Below, piece after piece: positions 15,911 through 23,554 of a stretch of DNA of 29,959 nucleotides. Numbering within the stretch: position 1 is the first letter of the stretch; the number at the start of each line of letters is the position of its first letter. The notes beneath the pieces were generated by a model that was not told where the DNA came from, searched no databases, and saw only the letters and a program-made list of their open reading frames with translations. The DNA is from Pseudomonadota bacterium (GTDB lineage Bacteria; Pseudomonadota; Alphaproteobacteria; Rhizobiales; Xanthobacteraceae), in NCBI GenBank assembly GCA_023386635.1, contig JAEWJH010000092.1, forward strand, positions 1 to 29,959, in the 5' to 3' direction. Made by a program: the position numbers and the translations under genes.

Positions 15911-17701
15911 CTACGCTGCTTCGAACTGCAGGCGCGCCAGGCGGGCATAAAGCCCGCCGGCCGCCGACAGCGAGGCATGGGTGCCCTGCTCGACGATCCG
16001 GCCCTGATCGAGCACGAGAATGCGGTCGCACGACAGCACGGTCGCCAGGCGATGCGCGATCACCAGCGTGGTGCGGTCCTGCATCAGCCGCGACAGCGCT
16101 TCCTGCACCAGCCGCTCGCTGCCGGCATCGAGCGACGAGGTCGCCTCGTCGAGCAGCAGCAGCGGCGCATCGCGCAGGATCGCGCGCGCAATCGCGATGC
16201 GCTGACGCTGCCCGCCGGAGAGCGTGATGCCGCGCTCGCCGATCTGGGTGTCGAAGTCTTGCGGCATCCGCGCGATGAATTCCGACGCCGCCGCCTGCTC
16301 GGCCGCGCGCGCGATCTCGGCATCGGTCGCATCGAGCCGGCCGAAACGGATGTTGTCGCGCACCGAGGCGGCGAACACGACGCTATCCTGCGGCACCAGC
16401 GCCATGCGGCGGCGCAGTTCCGCGGGATCGGTCTGCTCGATCCGCACGCCGTCGAACGCGATGCTGCCGCGCTGCGGATCGTAGAACCGCAGCAGCAGAT
16501 GGAAGATGGTGCTCTTGCCAGCGCCGGACGGGCCGACGATCGCGATCTTCTCACCCGGCTTCACGGCAAATGAAATACCGTCGAGCACAGGGGTATCCGG
16601 CCGCGTCGGATAGGCGAACGACACCTGATCGAACGTCACCTCGCCACGCGGCGGCGCCGGCAGAGCCATCGGCTGCGCCGGCGCCCTGATCTCCGGCTCG
16701 ACAGCGAGCAATTCGGCAAGCCGCTCGGCGGAGCCCGACGCCTGGGAGATCTCGCCCCACACTTCGCTCAACTGCCCGAGACCGCTCGCGGCAAACACGG
16801 CGAACAACACGAATTGTCCGAGCCGCCCCGGCGTCATGTCGCCGGCGATCACGTCCTGCGCGCCAACCCACAGGATGGTGATGACACTGCCAGTGGCGAG
16901 GAAGATGATGATCGCGGTGAGCACCGCGCGCGCCTTGATCGATTGCAGCGCCGCCTCGAAAGCACGTTCCACCGCGGCACCAAAGCGCCCCGCCGCCATC
17001 TTCTCATTGGTGAAGGCGTGCAGGATGCGCGTCGCGCCGATCAGTTCCGCCGCATAGGCCGAGGCGTCGGCCAGCGTGTCCTGGGCGGTCCGCGAGCGGC
17101 GGCGCACGGCGCGGCCGAACGCCACCAGCGGAAACACGATCACCGGAATGGTAAGCAGCACGAACAGCGACAGCCGCGGGCTGGTGATCACCATCATCGT
17201 CGCCGCGCCGAGGAACAACACCACGTTGCGCAGCGCGATCGACACCGACGCGCCGACGGCGGATTTCATCTGGGTCGTGTCGGCGGCAAGCCGCGACACC
17301 AGTTCGCCGGTCTTGGCCTGATCGAAGAACGACGACGACAATTGCGTGATATGCGCGAACACCGTTTCGCGCAGGTCCGCCACCACGCGCTCGCCAAGCG
17401 AGGTGACGAGGTAGTAGCGCGCGGCGCTGGCCAGCGCGAGCACTGCGGCGATTGCCAGCATCACGCTGAAATACTGGTTGATCAGCGCGATCCGGTCTGC
17501 GGAAAAGCCGAAATCGATCATCCGCCGGAACGCGATCGGCACCACCAGCGTCGCGACCGAGGCAATCAGCAGAGCGACCAGCGCGGCTGCCGCGCGCCAG
17601 CGGTAGCGCACCACATAGGGCACCAGCAGGCCGAGAGGTCGCAGATTGCGGCGGGGTGCTGCCGCCGGGACAGATTGATCGCTGGCCGTTTGCGCACTCA
17701 T
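15911..17701 (-). CDS. ABC exporter half-transporter (MsbA/BmrA-like)
   Basis: The 596-residue protein has an N-terminal membrane domain (about 25-320) with six spans and a C-terminal ATPase domain (about 352-590), the typical build of an exporter half-molecule that works as a homodimer. ATPase motifs are all intact: Walker A GPSGAGKST (390-398), Q-loop VPQD, signature LSGGQ (494-498), Walker B LLLLDEA with Glu519, and His550 in VIAHRL. It should export a lipid or other hydrophobic compound; the substrate is not given by the sequence. The upstream side (17702-17960) holds no gene in the same direction, so it seems to be transcribed alone. Confidence 0.94.
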   Translation of the reverse strand: MSAQTASDQSVPAAAPRRNLRPLGLLVPYVVRYRWRAAAALVALLIASVATLVVPIAFRRMIDFGFSADRIALINQYFSVMLAIAAVLALASAARYYLVTSLGERVVADLRETVFAHITQLSSSFFDQAKTGELVSRLAADTTQMKSAVGASVSIALRNVVLFLGAATMMVITSPRLSLFVLLTIPVIVFPLVAFGRAVRRRSRTAQDTLADASAYAAELIGATRILHAFTNEKMAAGRFGAAVERAFEAALQSIKARAVLTAIIIFLATGSVITILWVGAQDVIAGDMTPGRLGQFVLFAVFAASGLGQLSEVWGEISQASGSAERLAELLAVEPEIRAPAQPMALPAPPRGEVTFDQVSFAYPTRPDTPVLDGISFAVKPGEKIAIVGPSGAGKSTIFHLLLRFYDPQRGSIAFDGVRIEQTDPAELRRRMALVPQDSVVFAASVRDNIRFGRLDATDAEIARAAEQAAASEFIARMPQDFDTQIGERGITLSGGQRQRIAIARAILRDAPLLLLDEATSSLDAGSERLVQEALSRLMQDRTTLVIAHRLATVLSCDRILVLDQGRIVEQGTHASLSAAGGLYARLARLQFEAA

Positions 17702-17880
17702 TCCACTAACCCGATCCCGGCGCCGCCACCCGGCGTGCGCGCCTCACAGCGCGCGCTGCCACGCCATCTGGAAAGTTCCTGGCGGCAACCGCGCCCGCAC
17801 CCTGGAACCCGTCGCAAAATGCCCCCCAAGCCACGGCAAAACAAGGGATTTTTCCGCCGCACCGGCGGCTGTCCGGCGAC

Positions 17881-17909
17881 TTGCCCGCAGCGTCCGCCTC
17901 CTGTATAGA
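17881..17909 (+). promoter_or_regulatory. Sigma-70-type promoter of rpmE
   Basis: TTGCCC (17881-17886) and TATAGA (17904-17909) are 17 bases apart, a good match to the alphaproteobacterial housekeeping promoter. Transcription would start near 17916, about 54 bases ahead of the rpmE start codon. Confidence 0.65.
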
Positions 17910-17969
17910 GCGCGGCAATTCCATCAACCTCCAGACAAGCGCGGCCTCGTCGCGCGGGATTTGAGCGTC

Positions 17970-18206
17970 ATGAAGGCCGATCTGCACCCCGATTACCACA
18001 CCATCACCGTCAAGATGACGGATGGCACCGAATTCACCACCCGCTCGACTTGGGGCAAGGAAGGCGACGTGCTGGCGCTCGACATCGACCCGAAGTCGCA
18101 CCCGGCCTGGACCGGCGGCCAGCAGCAGCTGATGGACCGTGGCGGCCGTCTGTCGCGCTTCCAGAAGAAGTTCTCGGGCTTCCTCAAGGAAGACGCCAAG
18201 AAGTAA
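17970..18206 (+). CDS. rpmE: 50S ribosomal protein L31
   Basis: The 78-residue protein is bacterial L31, which bridges the two ribosomal subunits at the large subunit side. It matches rhizobial L31 along its length, with MKADLHPDYHTITVKMTDGT, STWGKEGD and HPAWTGGQQQLMDRGGRLSRF. It has no Cys at all, so it is the zinc-independent form. ATG 17970 is preferred over the in-frame TTG 17961, because MKADLHP is the usual beginning and the GGGAT at 17956 sits ahead of both. Length is normal for the rhizobial form. It is a single-gene unit with its own promoter and terminator. Confidence 0.96.
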   Translation: MKADLHPDYHTITVKMTDGTEFTTRSTWGKEGDVLALDIDPKSHPAWTGGQQQLMDRGGRLSRFQKKFSGFLKEDAKK

Positions 18207-18229
18207 TTCTGCTGCGCCAGCAGAACGAC

Positions 18230-18256
18230 AAAGCCCCGCTCGCGCGGGGCTTTTTG
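18230..18256 (+). terminator. Rho-independent terminator of rpmE
   Basis: AAAGCCCCGC (18230-18239) pairs with GCGGGGCTTT (18244-18253) over a TCGC loop, with the T-run continuing to 18255, followed by GTTTT. Confidence 0.95.
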
Positions 18257-18282
18257 TTTTGGGTGATGACGCTCGCCGCGGC

Positions 18283-18807
18283 CTAGTGCGCGCTCTGCTC
18301 GAACGCCGCGCGTAACAGCCCGAGCTGATGGCTCACCGGGCTCACCACCGGCGCGTGCTCGGTCTGCGCCGCATTGTGCAGCGTCGCATCGAAGCGCCGC
18401 ACCTTGATCTGTAGATCGTTGGCGCGCGCGATGAGGTTTTGCAGCCGGTCCGGCAGCAATTCCATCAGATGCGATTCAAGCTTTTCGCCGCCAGCGAACT
18501 TGACCTTGTTCTTTTCCGTGTTGGCCTGGGTCAGCGACATCTCGCCCTCGCGCACCGCGCGATGCAGCAGCAGCCACGACGCCAGCTGCATCAGCCGCGT
18601 GGTCAGCCGCATGCTCTCGGTCGCATAGGCAAGCGCCGCGGTCCGGTCGAGCAGCTTGGCTTCCTTGCGGCCCAGACCGTCGAGATAGCCGGCGGTTTCC
18701 TCCACCAGCGCCATGCCGTCACGGAACATGTCGGAGAACGCCGGCGAATTCGCCAGCCGCTCGCTGAACGACACAGGCTCGCTGTGTTGCAAAGACTTCT
18801 CGAACAT
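18283..18807 (-). CDS. rcdA: RcdA-like protein (DUF1465), ClpXP adaptor for CtrA degradation
   Basis: The 174-residue protein belongs to the DUF1465/RcdA family. Its core MALVEETAGYLDGLGRKEAK, followed by RTAALAYATESMRLTTRLMQLASWLLLHRAV, is the family hallmark. In Caulobacter, RcdA is an adaptor of the ClpXP protease, working with CpdR and PopA to degrade the cell-cycle regulator CtrA and other substrates. The N- and C-terminal tails are variable. A TTAC-N7-TTAC motif, a 6/8 match to the CtrA box, lies 27 bases before the start, which fits CtrA feedback on rcdA known in Caulobacter. The gene ends convergently with rpmE. Start ATG 18807 has a GTGGGGG stretch upstream as a rough ribosome binding site. 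Confidence 0.9.
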   Translation of the reverse strand: MFEKSLQHSEPVSFSERLANSPAFSDMFRDGMALVEETAGYLDGLGRKEAKLLDRTAALAYATESMRLTTRLMQLASWLLLHRAVREGEMSLTQANTEKNKVKFAGGEKLESHLMELLPDRLQNLIARANDLQIKVRRFDATLHNAAQTEHAPVVSPVSHQLGLLRAAFEQSAH

Positions 18808-18833
18808 GCCGATACGCCCCCACCGTCACTCAT

Positions 18834-18848
18834 TTACCAATCGTTTAC
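18834..18848. promoter_or_regulatory. Possible degenerate CtrA box upstream of rcdA
   Basis: TTAC-N7-TTAC at 18834-18848 matches the CtrA consensus TTAA-N7-TTAA in 6 of 8 positions. It lies 27 bases before the rcdA start codon. The match alone is weak; the identity of the gene makes it worth noting. Confidence 0.3.
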
Positions 18849-18945
18849 GACGTGAGGATGGCTGGCGGCGGGGCGCCTGTCCAGAACCGCGCTGCGGATA
18901 TGGTTGCCGGCGCCAGGTTTTGCCCCAAAACGAGACAACATGGTT

Positions 18946-19038
18946 AAAAAAAGAGCCGCCGAATGCGGCGGCTCAGTTGATAACAGGGAGGCGTCAAACA
19001 GAGTGGACAGGAGCCACTCACGTCCACGAAGATGGACC
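18946..19038 (-). ncRNA. Candidate CtrA-controlled trans-acting small RNA, about 92 nt
   Basis: Read on the minus strand, three hairpins follow each other. GTCCA/TGGAC (19037-19033 with 19026-19022) has a TCTTCG loop. GAGTGG/CCACTC (19019-19014 with 19006-19001) has a CTCCTGT loop. GAGCCGCC/GGCGGCTC (18974-18967 with 18960-18953) is followed by seven T (18952-18946), a classical terminator. A CCTCCC run between hairpins 2 and 3 could pair with ribosome binding sites. No open reading frame fits. A perfect CtrA box lies at the expected -35. The layout resembles the alpha-r8/MmgR (Rfam suhB) and Caulobacter CcnA small RNAs as I remember them, but I could not align them. The alternative is a long 3' UTR of the DUF1192 gene. 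Confidence 0.6.
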
Positions 19039-19043
19039 TCATG

Positions 19044-19076
19044 ATTAATGAACGAGAAACATTAATGCTGAGTTAA
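19044..19076 (-). promoter_or_regulatory. CtrA box and -10 element of the candidate small RNA
   Basis: TTAATGCTGAGTTAA at 19062-19076 is a perfect TTAA-N7-TTAA CtrA box. On the minus strand it overlaps the expected -35. ATTAAT at 19049-19044 lies 17 bases from the -35 position (19072-19067) and can serve as -10, placing the start near 19037, exactly where the first hairpin begins. The ATTAATG and CATTAAT arms (19044-19050 and 19060-19066) also form a perfect 7-base inverted repeat around nine bases. Confidence 0.6.
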
Positions 19077-19108
19077 GTCGAATTTTATCGATCAAATGGG
19101 CGTTTTCT

Positions 19109-19303
19109 TCATTTCTTGAAAAACGCATCGGCCGCTGTGCGAGACGCGCCCTTGCGCGCGGCGTCCGCTTCGAGCCGCGCAATCTCATCCTTCAGCGCAG
19201 CGATACGTTCGCCGAGTTCGGCCGCCGACAGAAGCGATAGATCCTGTCCGATCTCGTGCACGATTTTCTTCTTCGGTCGATCGTCGTCGTCGCTCGCAGC
19301 CAT
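19109..19303 (-). CDS. DUF1192 family small protein
   Basis: This 64-residue acidic protein begins MAASDDDDRPKKK and has a central helical stretch, LSLLSAAELGERIAALKDEIARLEADA, likely to form a short coiled coil, and ends ASRTAADAFFKK. This matches DUF1192, a small family widespread in Rhizobiales whose function is unknown to me. ATG 19303 has GAGGTGA immediately upstream as ribosome binding site. The next transcription stop on this strand is the terminator near 18953, so a readthrough transcript from this gene would include the candidate small RNA region. A coiled-coil role in protein contacts is only suggested by the sequence. Confidence 0.85.
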   Translation of the reverse strand: MAASDDDDRPKKKIVHEIGQDLSLLSAAELGERIAALKDEIARLEADAARKGASRTAADAFFKK

Positions 19304-19460
19304 GTCACCTCGCCATCATCACGTTATCTTCAACCGCATCATCCGCGCCGATGTTAGTCACGCGCCGCCGGGTTGTCACACTTGGGCCAGCGGATTAAGA
19401 CTTCATCATCATATTCATATCGACTGCGACGAACCGCCCAAAAAGCGCAAAGGACATCCA

Positions 19461-20459
19461 ATGACGGCGTTGCCGACCCGCATGAACGCGATCGCCATTC
19501 CGACGCCGGGAGGGCCGGAAGCACTGGTGCCGCAGGAGATTGCGGTGCCGCAGCCGGGCGCCGGCGAGATCCTCGTCAAGGTCGCGGCCGCCGGCGTCAA
19601 TCGTCCCGACGTGGCGCAACGGCGCGGCGTCTATCCGCCGCCGAAAGGCGCGCCGGAAACACCGGGCCTCGAGATCGCCGGTGAAGTCGTCGCGCTCGGC
19701 AGCGGCGTGACGCGCTGGAAGACCGGTGACAAGGTGATGGCGCTCGTCGTCGGCGGCGGTTATGCCGAATACTGCCTCGTTTATGAAAACCATGCGCTGC
19801 CGATTCCCGCAGGCCTCTCGATGGTGGAAGCGGCGGCGATCCCGGAAACCTTCTTCACCGTCTGGCACAACGTGTTCGAGCGCGGCGCGCTCAAGCGCGG
19901 CGAAACGCTGCTGGTGCATGGCGGCACGTCGGGCATCGGCACCGTTGCGATCCAGCTCGCCAAGCAATTCGGCGCGCGCGTGATCACCACCGCCGGTTCG
20001 GCGGAGAAGTGCGAGGCCGCGCGCAAGCTCGGCGCCGACGTCGCGGTGAACTACAAGACCGAAGACTTCGTCGCCGCGACGAAAGCCGCGACCGACGGCA
20101 AGGGCGCCGACGTGATCCTCGACATGGTCGGCGGCGACTATATCGAACGCAACTACGAAGCCGCCGGCGTCGAAGGCCGCATCGTGCAGATCGCGTTCCT
20201 GGGTTCGCCCAAGGCGACCGTGGATTTCCGCCGCATCATGCTCAAGCGCCTGCACCACACCGGCTCGACGCTGCGCTCGCGCTCCGTCGCCGACAAGGGC
20301 GCGATCGCCAAGGCGATCGAGCAGCAGGTGTTGCCGCTGATCGCTGCCGGCACGGTGAAGCCGATCATGGATTCGACCTTCCCGCTGCGCGAGGCCGCGG
20401 CCGCCCACGCCCGGATGGAGTCCAGCGCCCATATCGGCAAAATCGTCCTGACCCTGTAG
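19461..20459 (+). CDS. NAD(P)H:quinone oxidoreductase, PIG3/QOR-type (zinc-free MDR family)
   Basis: The 332-residue protein is a medium-chain dehydrogenase/reductase of the TP53I3 (PIG3) type, which reduces quinones with NADPH. It has the N-terminal PTPGGPEALVPQEI, the QRRGVYPPPKGAPETPGLEIAG core, GGGYAEYCLV, the TLLVHGGTSGIGTVAIQLAK nucleotide-binding turn (near residues 150-170), and AADGKGADVILD-like and RMESSAHIGKIVL ends. The zinc-binding residues of alcohol dehydrogenases are absent. An open frame extends upstream through the oppositely read DUF1192 gene; ATG 19461 is preferred because AAAGGAC lies seven bases before it and the protein then starts as homologues do. It appears to be a single-gene unit. 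Confidence 0.93.
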   Translation: MTALPTRMNAIAIPTPGGPEALVPQEIAVPQPGAGEILVKVAAAGVNRPDVAQRRGVYPPPKGAPETPGLEIAGEVVALGSGVTRWKTGDKVMALVVGGGYAEYCLVYENHALPIPAGLSMVEAAAIPETFFTVWHNVFERGALKRGETLLVHGGTSGIGTVAIQLAKQFGARVITTAGSAEKCEAARKLGADVAVNYKTEDFVAATKAATDGKGADVILDMVGGDYIERNYEAAGVEGRIVQIAFLGSPKATVDFRRIMLKRLHHTGSTLRSRSVADKGAIAKAIEQQVLPLIAAGTVKPIMDSTFPLREAAAAHARMESSAHIGKIVLTL

Positions 20460-20582
20460 ATTGCTCCCGAGGGCTGCATACCGGGTTGGGGAGACCCGCC
20501 GATCGGCCTATGAGACACCAGAATTCCGGCCGTGAAATCGGCGCAATGTGACCGCTTAGATCGGCCTGGGGATGAAGGGAAC

Positions 20583-20606
20583 TTCGGAATTTCTTTGAAA
20601 TCCGAA
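20583..20606. other. Inverted repeat upstream of the GGDEF-EAL gene
   Basis: TTCGGA (20583-20588) pairs with TCCGAA (20601-20606) and TTTC (20590-20593) with GAAA (20597-20600), giving ten base pairs with one bulged A. It sits about 42 bases before the TTG start and has no T-run, so an operator or leader hairpin is possible. Confidence 0.35.
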
Positions 20607-20647
20607 CAGCTTATTGTCGGACGCATGGTCCGGCTGGAGGTCGAGGT

Positions 20648-23542
20648 TTGAATCTGCTGCGCGCCGCGCTGGCGACGCTGATCGCTGTGGCACTGTTGGT
20701 GTGCGCCGGCCTCGCCGGTGCACCCCCCGCGCACGCGCTCGACGCCGTGAACGTGCGCACCGACGTGCCGGCCATCGACCTCACCGACGCCGTGCAGCGT
20801 CAGCGCACCGAGAGCGACCGCATCCAGGTTTCGACCGCCGCGGGCGCCGACGGCATCGTGCGCCGCATCGAGGTTCGCGCCCGCGAAGGCTCCAACAACT
20901 GGGCGGTGTTCGCGCTCGCCAACAACGGCGACGAGCAGATCGACCGGCTGATCGTCGTGCCGCATTACCGCATGGTCGGCTCCGGCCTGTTCTGGCCGGA
21001 TCTCGGCCTGTCCCGCGTCGTCTCGATCACGCCGTCGTCGGGCGACCGGCCGGACCGGCAGGACGCCAACAACTCCGACATCTTCCGCGTCACGCTCGAC
21101 CCGGGCACGGTAATCACCTTCGTCGCCGAATTGCGCAGCGATCGCCTGCCGCAGATCTATTTGTGGGAGCCCGATGCCTACAAGGACAAGGTCAACAGCT
21201 TCACGCTGTACTACGGCATCGTCATCGGCATTTCCGGCCTGCTCGCACTGTTCCTGACGATCCTGTTCGTGGTGAAGGGCAGCGTCATGTTCCCCGCCGC
21301 CGCCGCGCTCGGCTGGGCGGTGCTGATCTATATCGGCAACGATTTCGGATTCTGGGGCAAGGTGTTCGACCTGTCCGCGCGCGCGGAACGGGTGTGGCGT
21401 GCCGGCGGCGAAGCGATCCTCGCCGCGACGCTGCTCGTATTCCTGTTCGCCTATCTCAATCTCAACCGCTGGCATGTGCGTTACATGCACATCACGCTCG
21501 GCTGGCTGGCGATGCTCGCCGCGCTGGTCGCGGTCGCGCTGTTCAATCCGCCGATCGCGTCGGGCATCGCCCGCATGTCGCTCGGCACCGTCGCCGTGGT
21601 CGGCTTCGCGCTGGTCGTCTATCTCTCGACCCACGGCTTCGACCGCGCGGTGCTGCTGATCCCCACCTGGCTCTTGCTGGTATTCTGGACCATCGCCAGC
21701 GCGCTCACCGTCACCGGGGCGGTGACCAACGACATCATCGGCCCGGCTTTGCTCGGCGGTCTCGTGCTGATCGTGATGCTGATCGGCTTCACGGTGATGC
21801 AGCACGCCTTTGCCGGCGGCATCACCCAAGGCCCCGTCACCGACATCGAACGGCGCGCGCTGGCGCTGACCGGCGCCGGCGACATGGTGTGGGACTGGGA
21901 TGTCTCGGCCGACAAGGTGTTCACCAGCCCGGAGACCGAGCAGATGCTCGGCCTCAAGCGCGGCGCGCTGGAAGGCCCCGCCGTGCTGTGGCTCGACGTG
22001 CTGCACCCGCTCGACCGCGACCGCTTCCGCACCGCCATCGACAGCCTGCTGGAGCAGCGCCGCGGACGGCTGACCCAAGACCTGCGCATGCGCACGGCCG
22101 AGGGCCATTACGTCTGGTTCGCGCTCAAGGCGCGGCCGGTCGTCGGCTCCGATGGAGAAGTGGTGCGGCTGGTCGGCACGCTGACCGACATCACCGAGTT
22201 CAAGAATTCCGAGGACCGGCTGCTGTTCGATGCGGTGCACGACAACCTCACCGGCCTGCCGAACCGCGAACTGTTCCTCGACCGGCTGGAAGCAGCCCTC
22301 AATTTCTCGCGCACGGATTCGACCATCCGTCCGACCGTGATGGTGATCGATCTCGATCGCTTCAAGCAGGTGAACGATTCCGTCGGCATGGCGGTCGGTG
22401 ACTCGATCCTCTTGACCATGGCGCGCCGCCTCGGCCGTCTGCTCAAGCCGCAGGACACGCTGGCGCGCTTATCCGGCGACCAGTTCGCGCTGATCCTCGT
22501 CTCCGACCGCGAGCCGCCGCGCGTCAATGCGTTCGCGGAGACATTGCGCCGCGCAGTGCGCGCGCCGATCACCTTCAACGACCGTGAAATCTTCCTGACC
22601 GCGTCGATCGGCCTCGCCATGACCGACGACCAGCCGCAGCGCAACGAAGAGCTGATCAAGGACGCGGAACTGGCGATGTATCACGCCAAGCGGATCGGCG
22701 GGGACCGCATCGAAATGTTCAAGCCGGCGATGCGCTCGCGCAAGACCGACCGGCTGACGCTCGAATCCGAACTGCGCCGCGCCATCGAACGCGAGGAAAT
22801 CACGGTCTATTACCAGCCGATCATCCGGCTCGAGGATCGCGCCATCGCCGGATTCGAGGCGCTGGCGCGCTGGGATCATCCGAAGCTCGGCCGCATGGCG
22901 CCGGCCGAATTCATCTCCATCGCCGAGGAGATCGGGCTGATCGTCGATCTCGGCCTGTTCATGCTGGAGCGCACCGCGCGGCAACTCGCGGTCTGGCAGC
23001 GCCTCGAGCGCGAGGGCGATCCGGTGTTCGCCAGCGTCAATGTCTCGTCACGACAATTGCTGCGGCAGGATCTGCTGCACGACCTGCGCACGGTGCTGGC
23101 GCGCACGCCGCTGGTGCGCGGCACGCTCAAGCTCGAACTCACCGAGTCGCTGGTGATGGAAAACCCCGAACACGCGGCGCAACTGCTGACCCGCATTCGC
23201 GATCTCGGCGCCGGCCTCGCGCTCGACGATTTCGGCACCGGCCATTCGTCGCTCGCCTATCTGCAGCGTTTTCCGTTCGACACCATCAAGATCGACCAGT
23301 CGTTCGTGCGCACCACCAATCGCGGCACGCGGCCGGTGATCCTGCGTTCGATCATCTCGCTGGCGCACGATCTGCGCATGGACGTGGTGGCCGAAGGCGC
23401 GGAGACGGATTCCGATGCGGTCGAGCTTTATCAGCTCGGCTGCGAATACGCGCAGGGCTATGCGTTCGGGGAACCGATGACGGCCGAGGAAGCGACGCGG
23501 CTGCTGACCGGCGAACAGGTCGTCGCGGCGGTGGCGCGCTGA
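20648..23542 (+). CDS. Membrane sensor with PAS, degenerate GGDEF and intact EAL domains (predicted c-di-GMP phosphodiesterase)
   Basis: The 964-residue protein starts at TTG 20648 with GGAGG seven bases upstream. It has a signal segment (cut near AHA, residue 30), a periplasmic domain of about 150 residues resembling 7TMR-DISM sensors, about seven membrane spans (185-390), a PAS domain (about 400-515), a GGDEF domain (about 525-690) and an EAL domain (about 705-955). The diguanylate cyclase signature is SGDQF (609-613) in place of GGDEF, without an RxxD inhibitory site, so cyclase activity should be lost. EAL residues are all present: EAL (737-739), VNVSSRQL, KLELTES, LDDFGTG, TIKIDQSF, VVAEGAE, and the YAQGYAFG end. 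It should therefore degrade c-di-GMP under control of a periplasmic signal. Its neighbours do not name the signal. Confidence 0.92.
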   Translation: MNLLRAALATLIAVALLVCAGLAGAPPAHALDAVNVRTDVPAIDLTDAVQRQRTESDRIQVSTAAGADGIVRRIEVRAREGSNNWAVFALANNGDEQIDRLIVVPHYRMVGSGLFWPDLGLSRVVSITPSSGDRPDRQDANNSDIFRVTLDPGTVITFVAELRSDRLPQIYLWEPDAYKDKVNSFTLYYGIVIGISGLLALFLTILFVVKGSVMFPAAAALGWAVLIYIGNDFGFWGKVFDLSARAERVWRAGGEAILAATLLVFLFAYLNLNRWHVRYMHITLGWLAMLAALVAVALFNPPIASGIARMSLGTVAVVGFALVVYLSTHGFDRAVLLIPTWLLLVFWTIASALTVTGAVTNDIIGPALLGGLVLIVMLIGFTVMQHAFAGGITQGPVTDIERRALALTGAGDMVWDWDVSADKVFTSPETEQMLGLKRGALEGPAVLWLDVLHPLDRDRFRTAIDSLLEQRRGRLTQDLRMRTAEGHYVWFALKARPVVGSDGEVVRLVGTLTDITEFKNSEDRLLFDAVHDNLTGLPNRELFLDRLEAALNFSRTDSTIRPTVMVIDLDRFKQVNDSVGMAVGDSILLTMARRLGRLLKPQDTLARLSGDQFALILVSDREPPRVNAFAETLRRAVRAPITFNDREIFLTASIGLAMTDDQPQRNEELIKDAELAMYHAKRIGGDRIEMFKPAMRSRKTDRLTLESELRRAIEREEITVYYQPIIRLEDRAIAGFEALARWDHPKLGRMAPAEFISIAEEIGLIVDLGLFMLERTARQLAVWQRLEREGDPVFASVNVSSRQLLRQDLLHDLRTVLARTPLVRGTLKLELTESLVMENPEHAAQLLTRIRDLGAGLALDDFGTGHSSLAYLQRFPFDTIKIDQSFVRTTNRGTRPVILRSIISLAHDLRMDVVAEGAETDSDAVELYQLGCEYAQGYAFGEPMTAEEATRLLTGEQVVAAVAR

Positions 23543-23554
23543 TCGATTGAAATC

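Noticed and set aside
20153..22240. A 695-codon open frame on the minus strand under the quinone oxidoreductase and GGDEF-EAL genes
   Set aside because: It is antisense to two well-supported genes, has a His/Arg/Gly-rich composition and no recognisable motif, and is a usual artefact of high GC coding sequence.
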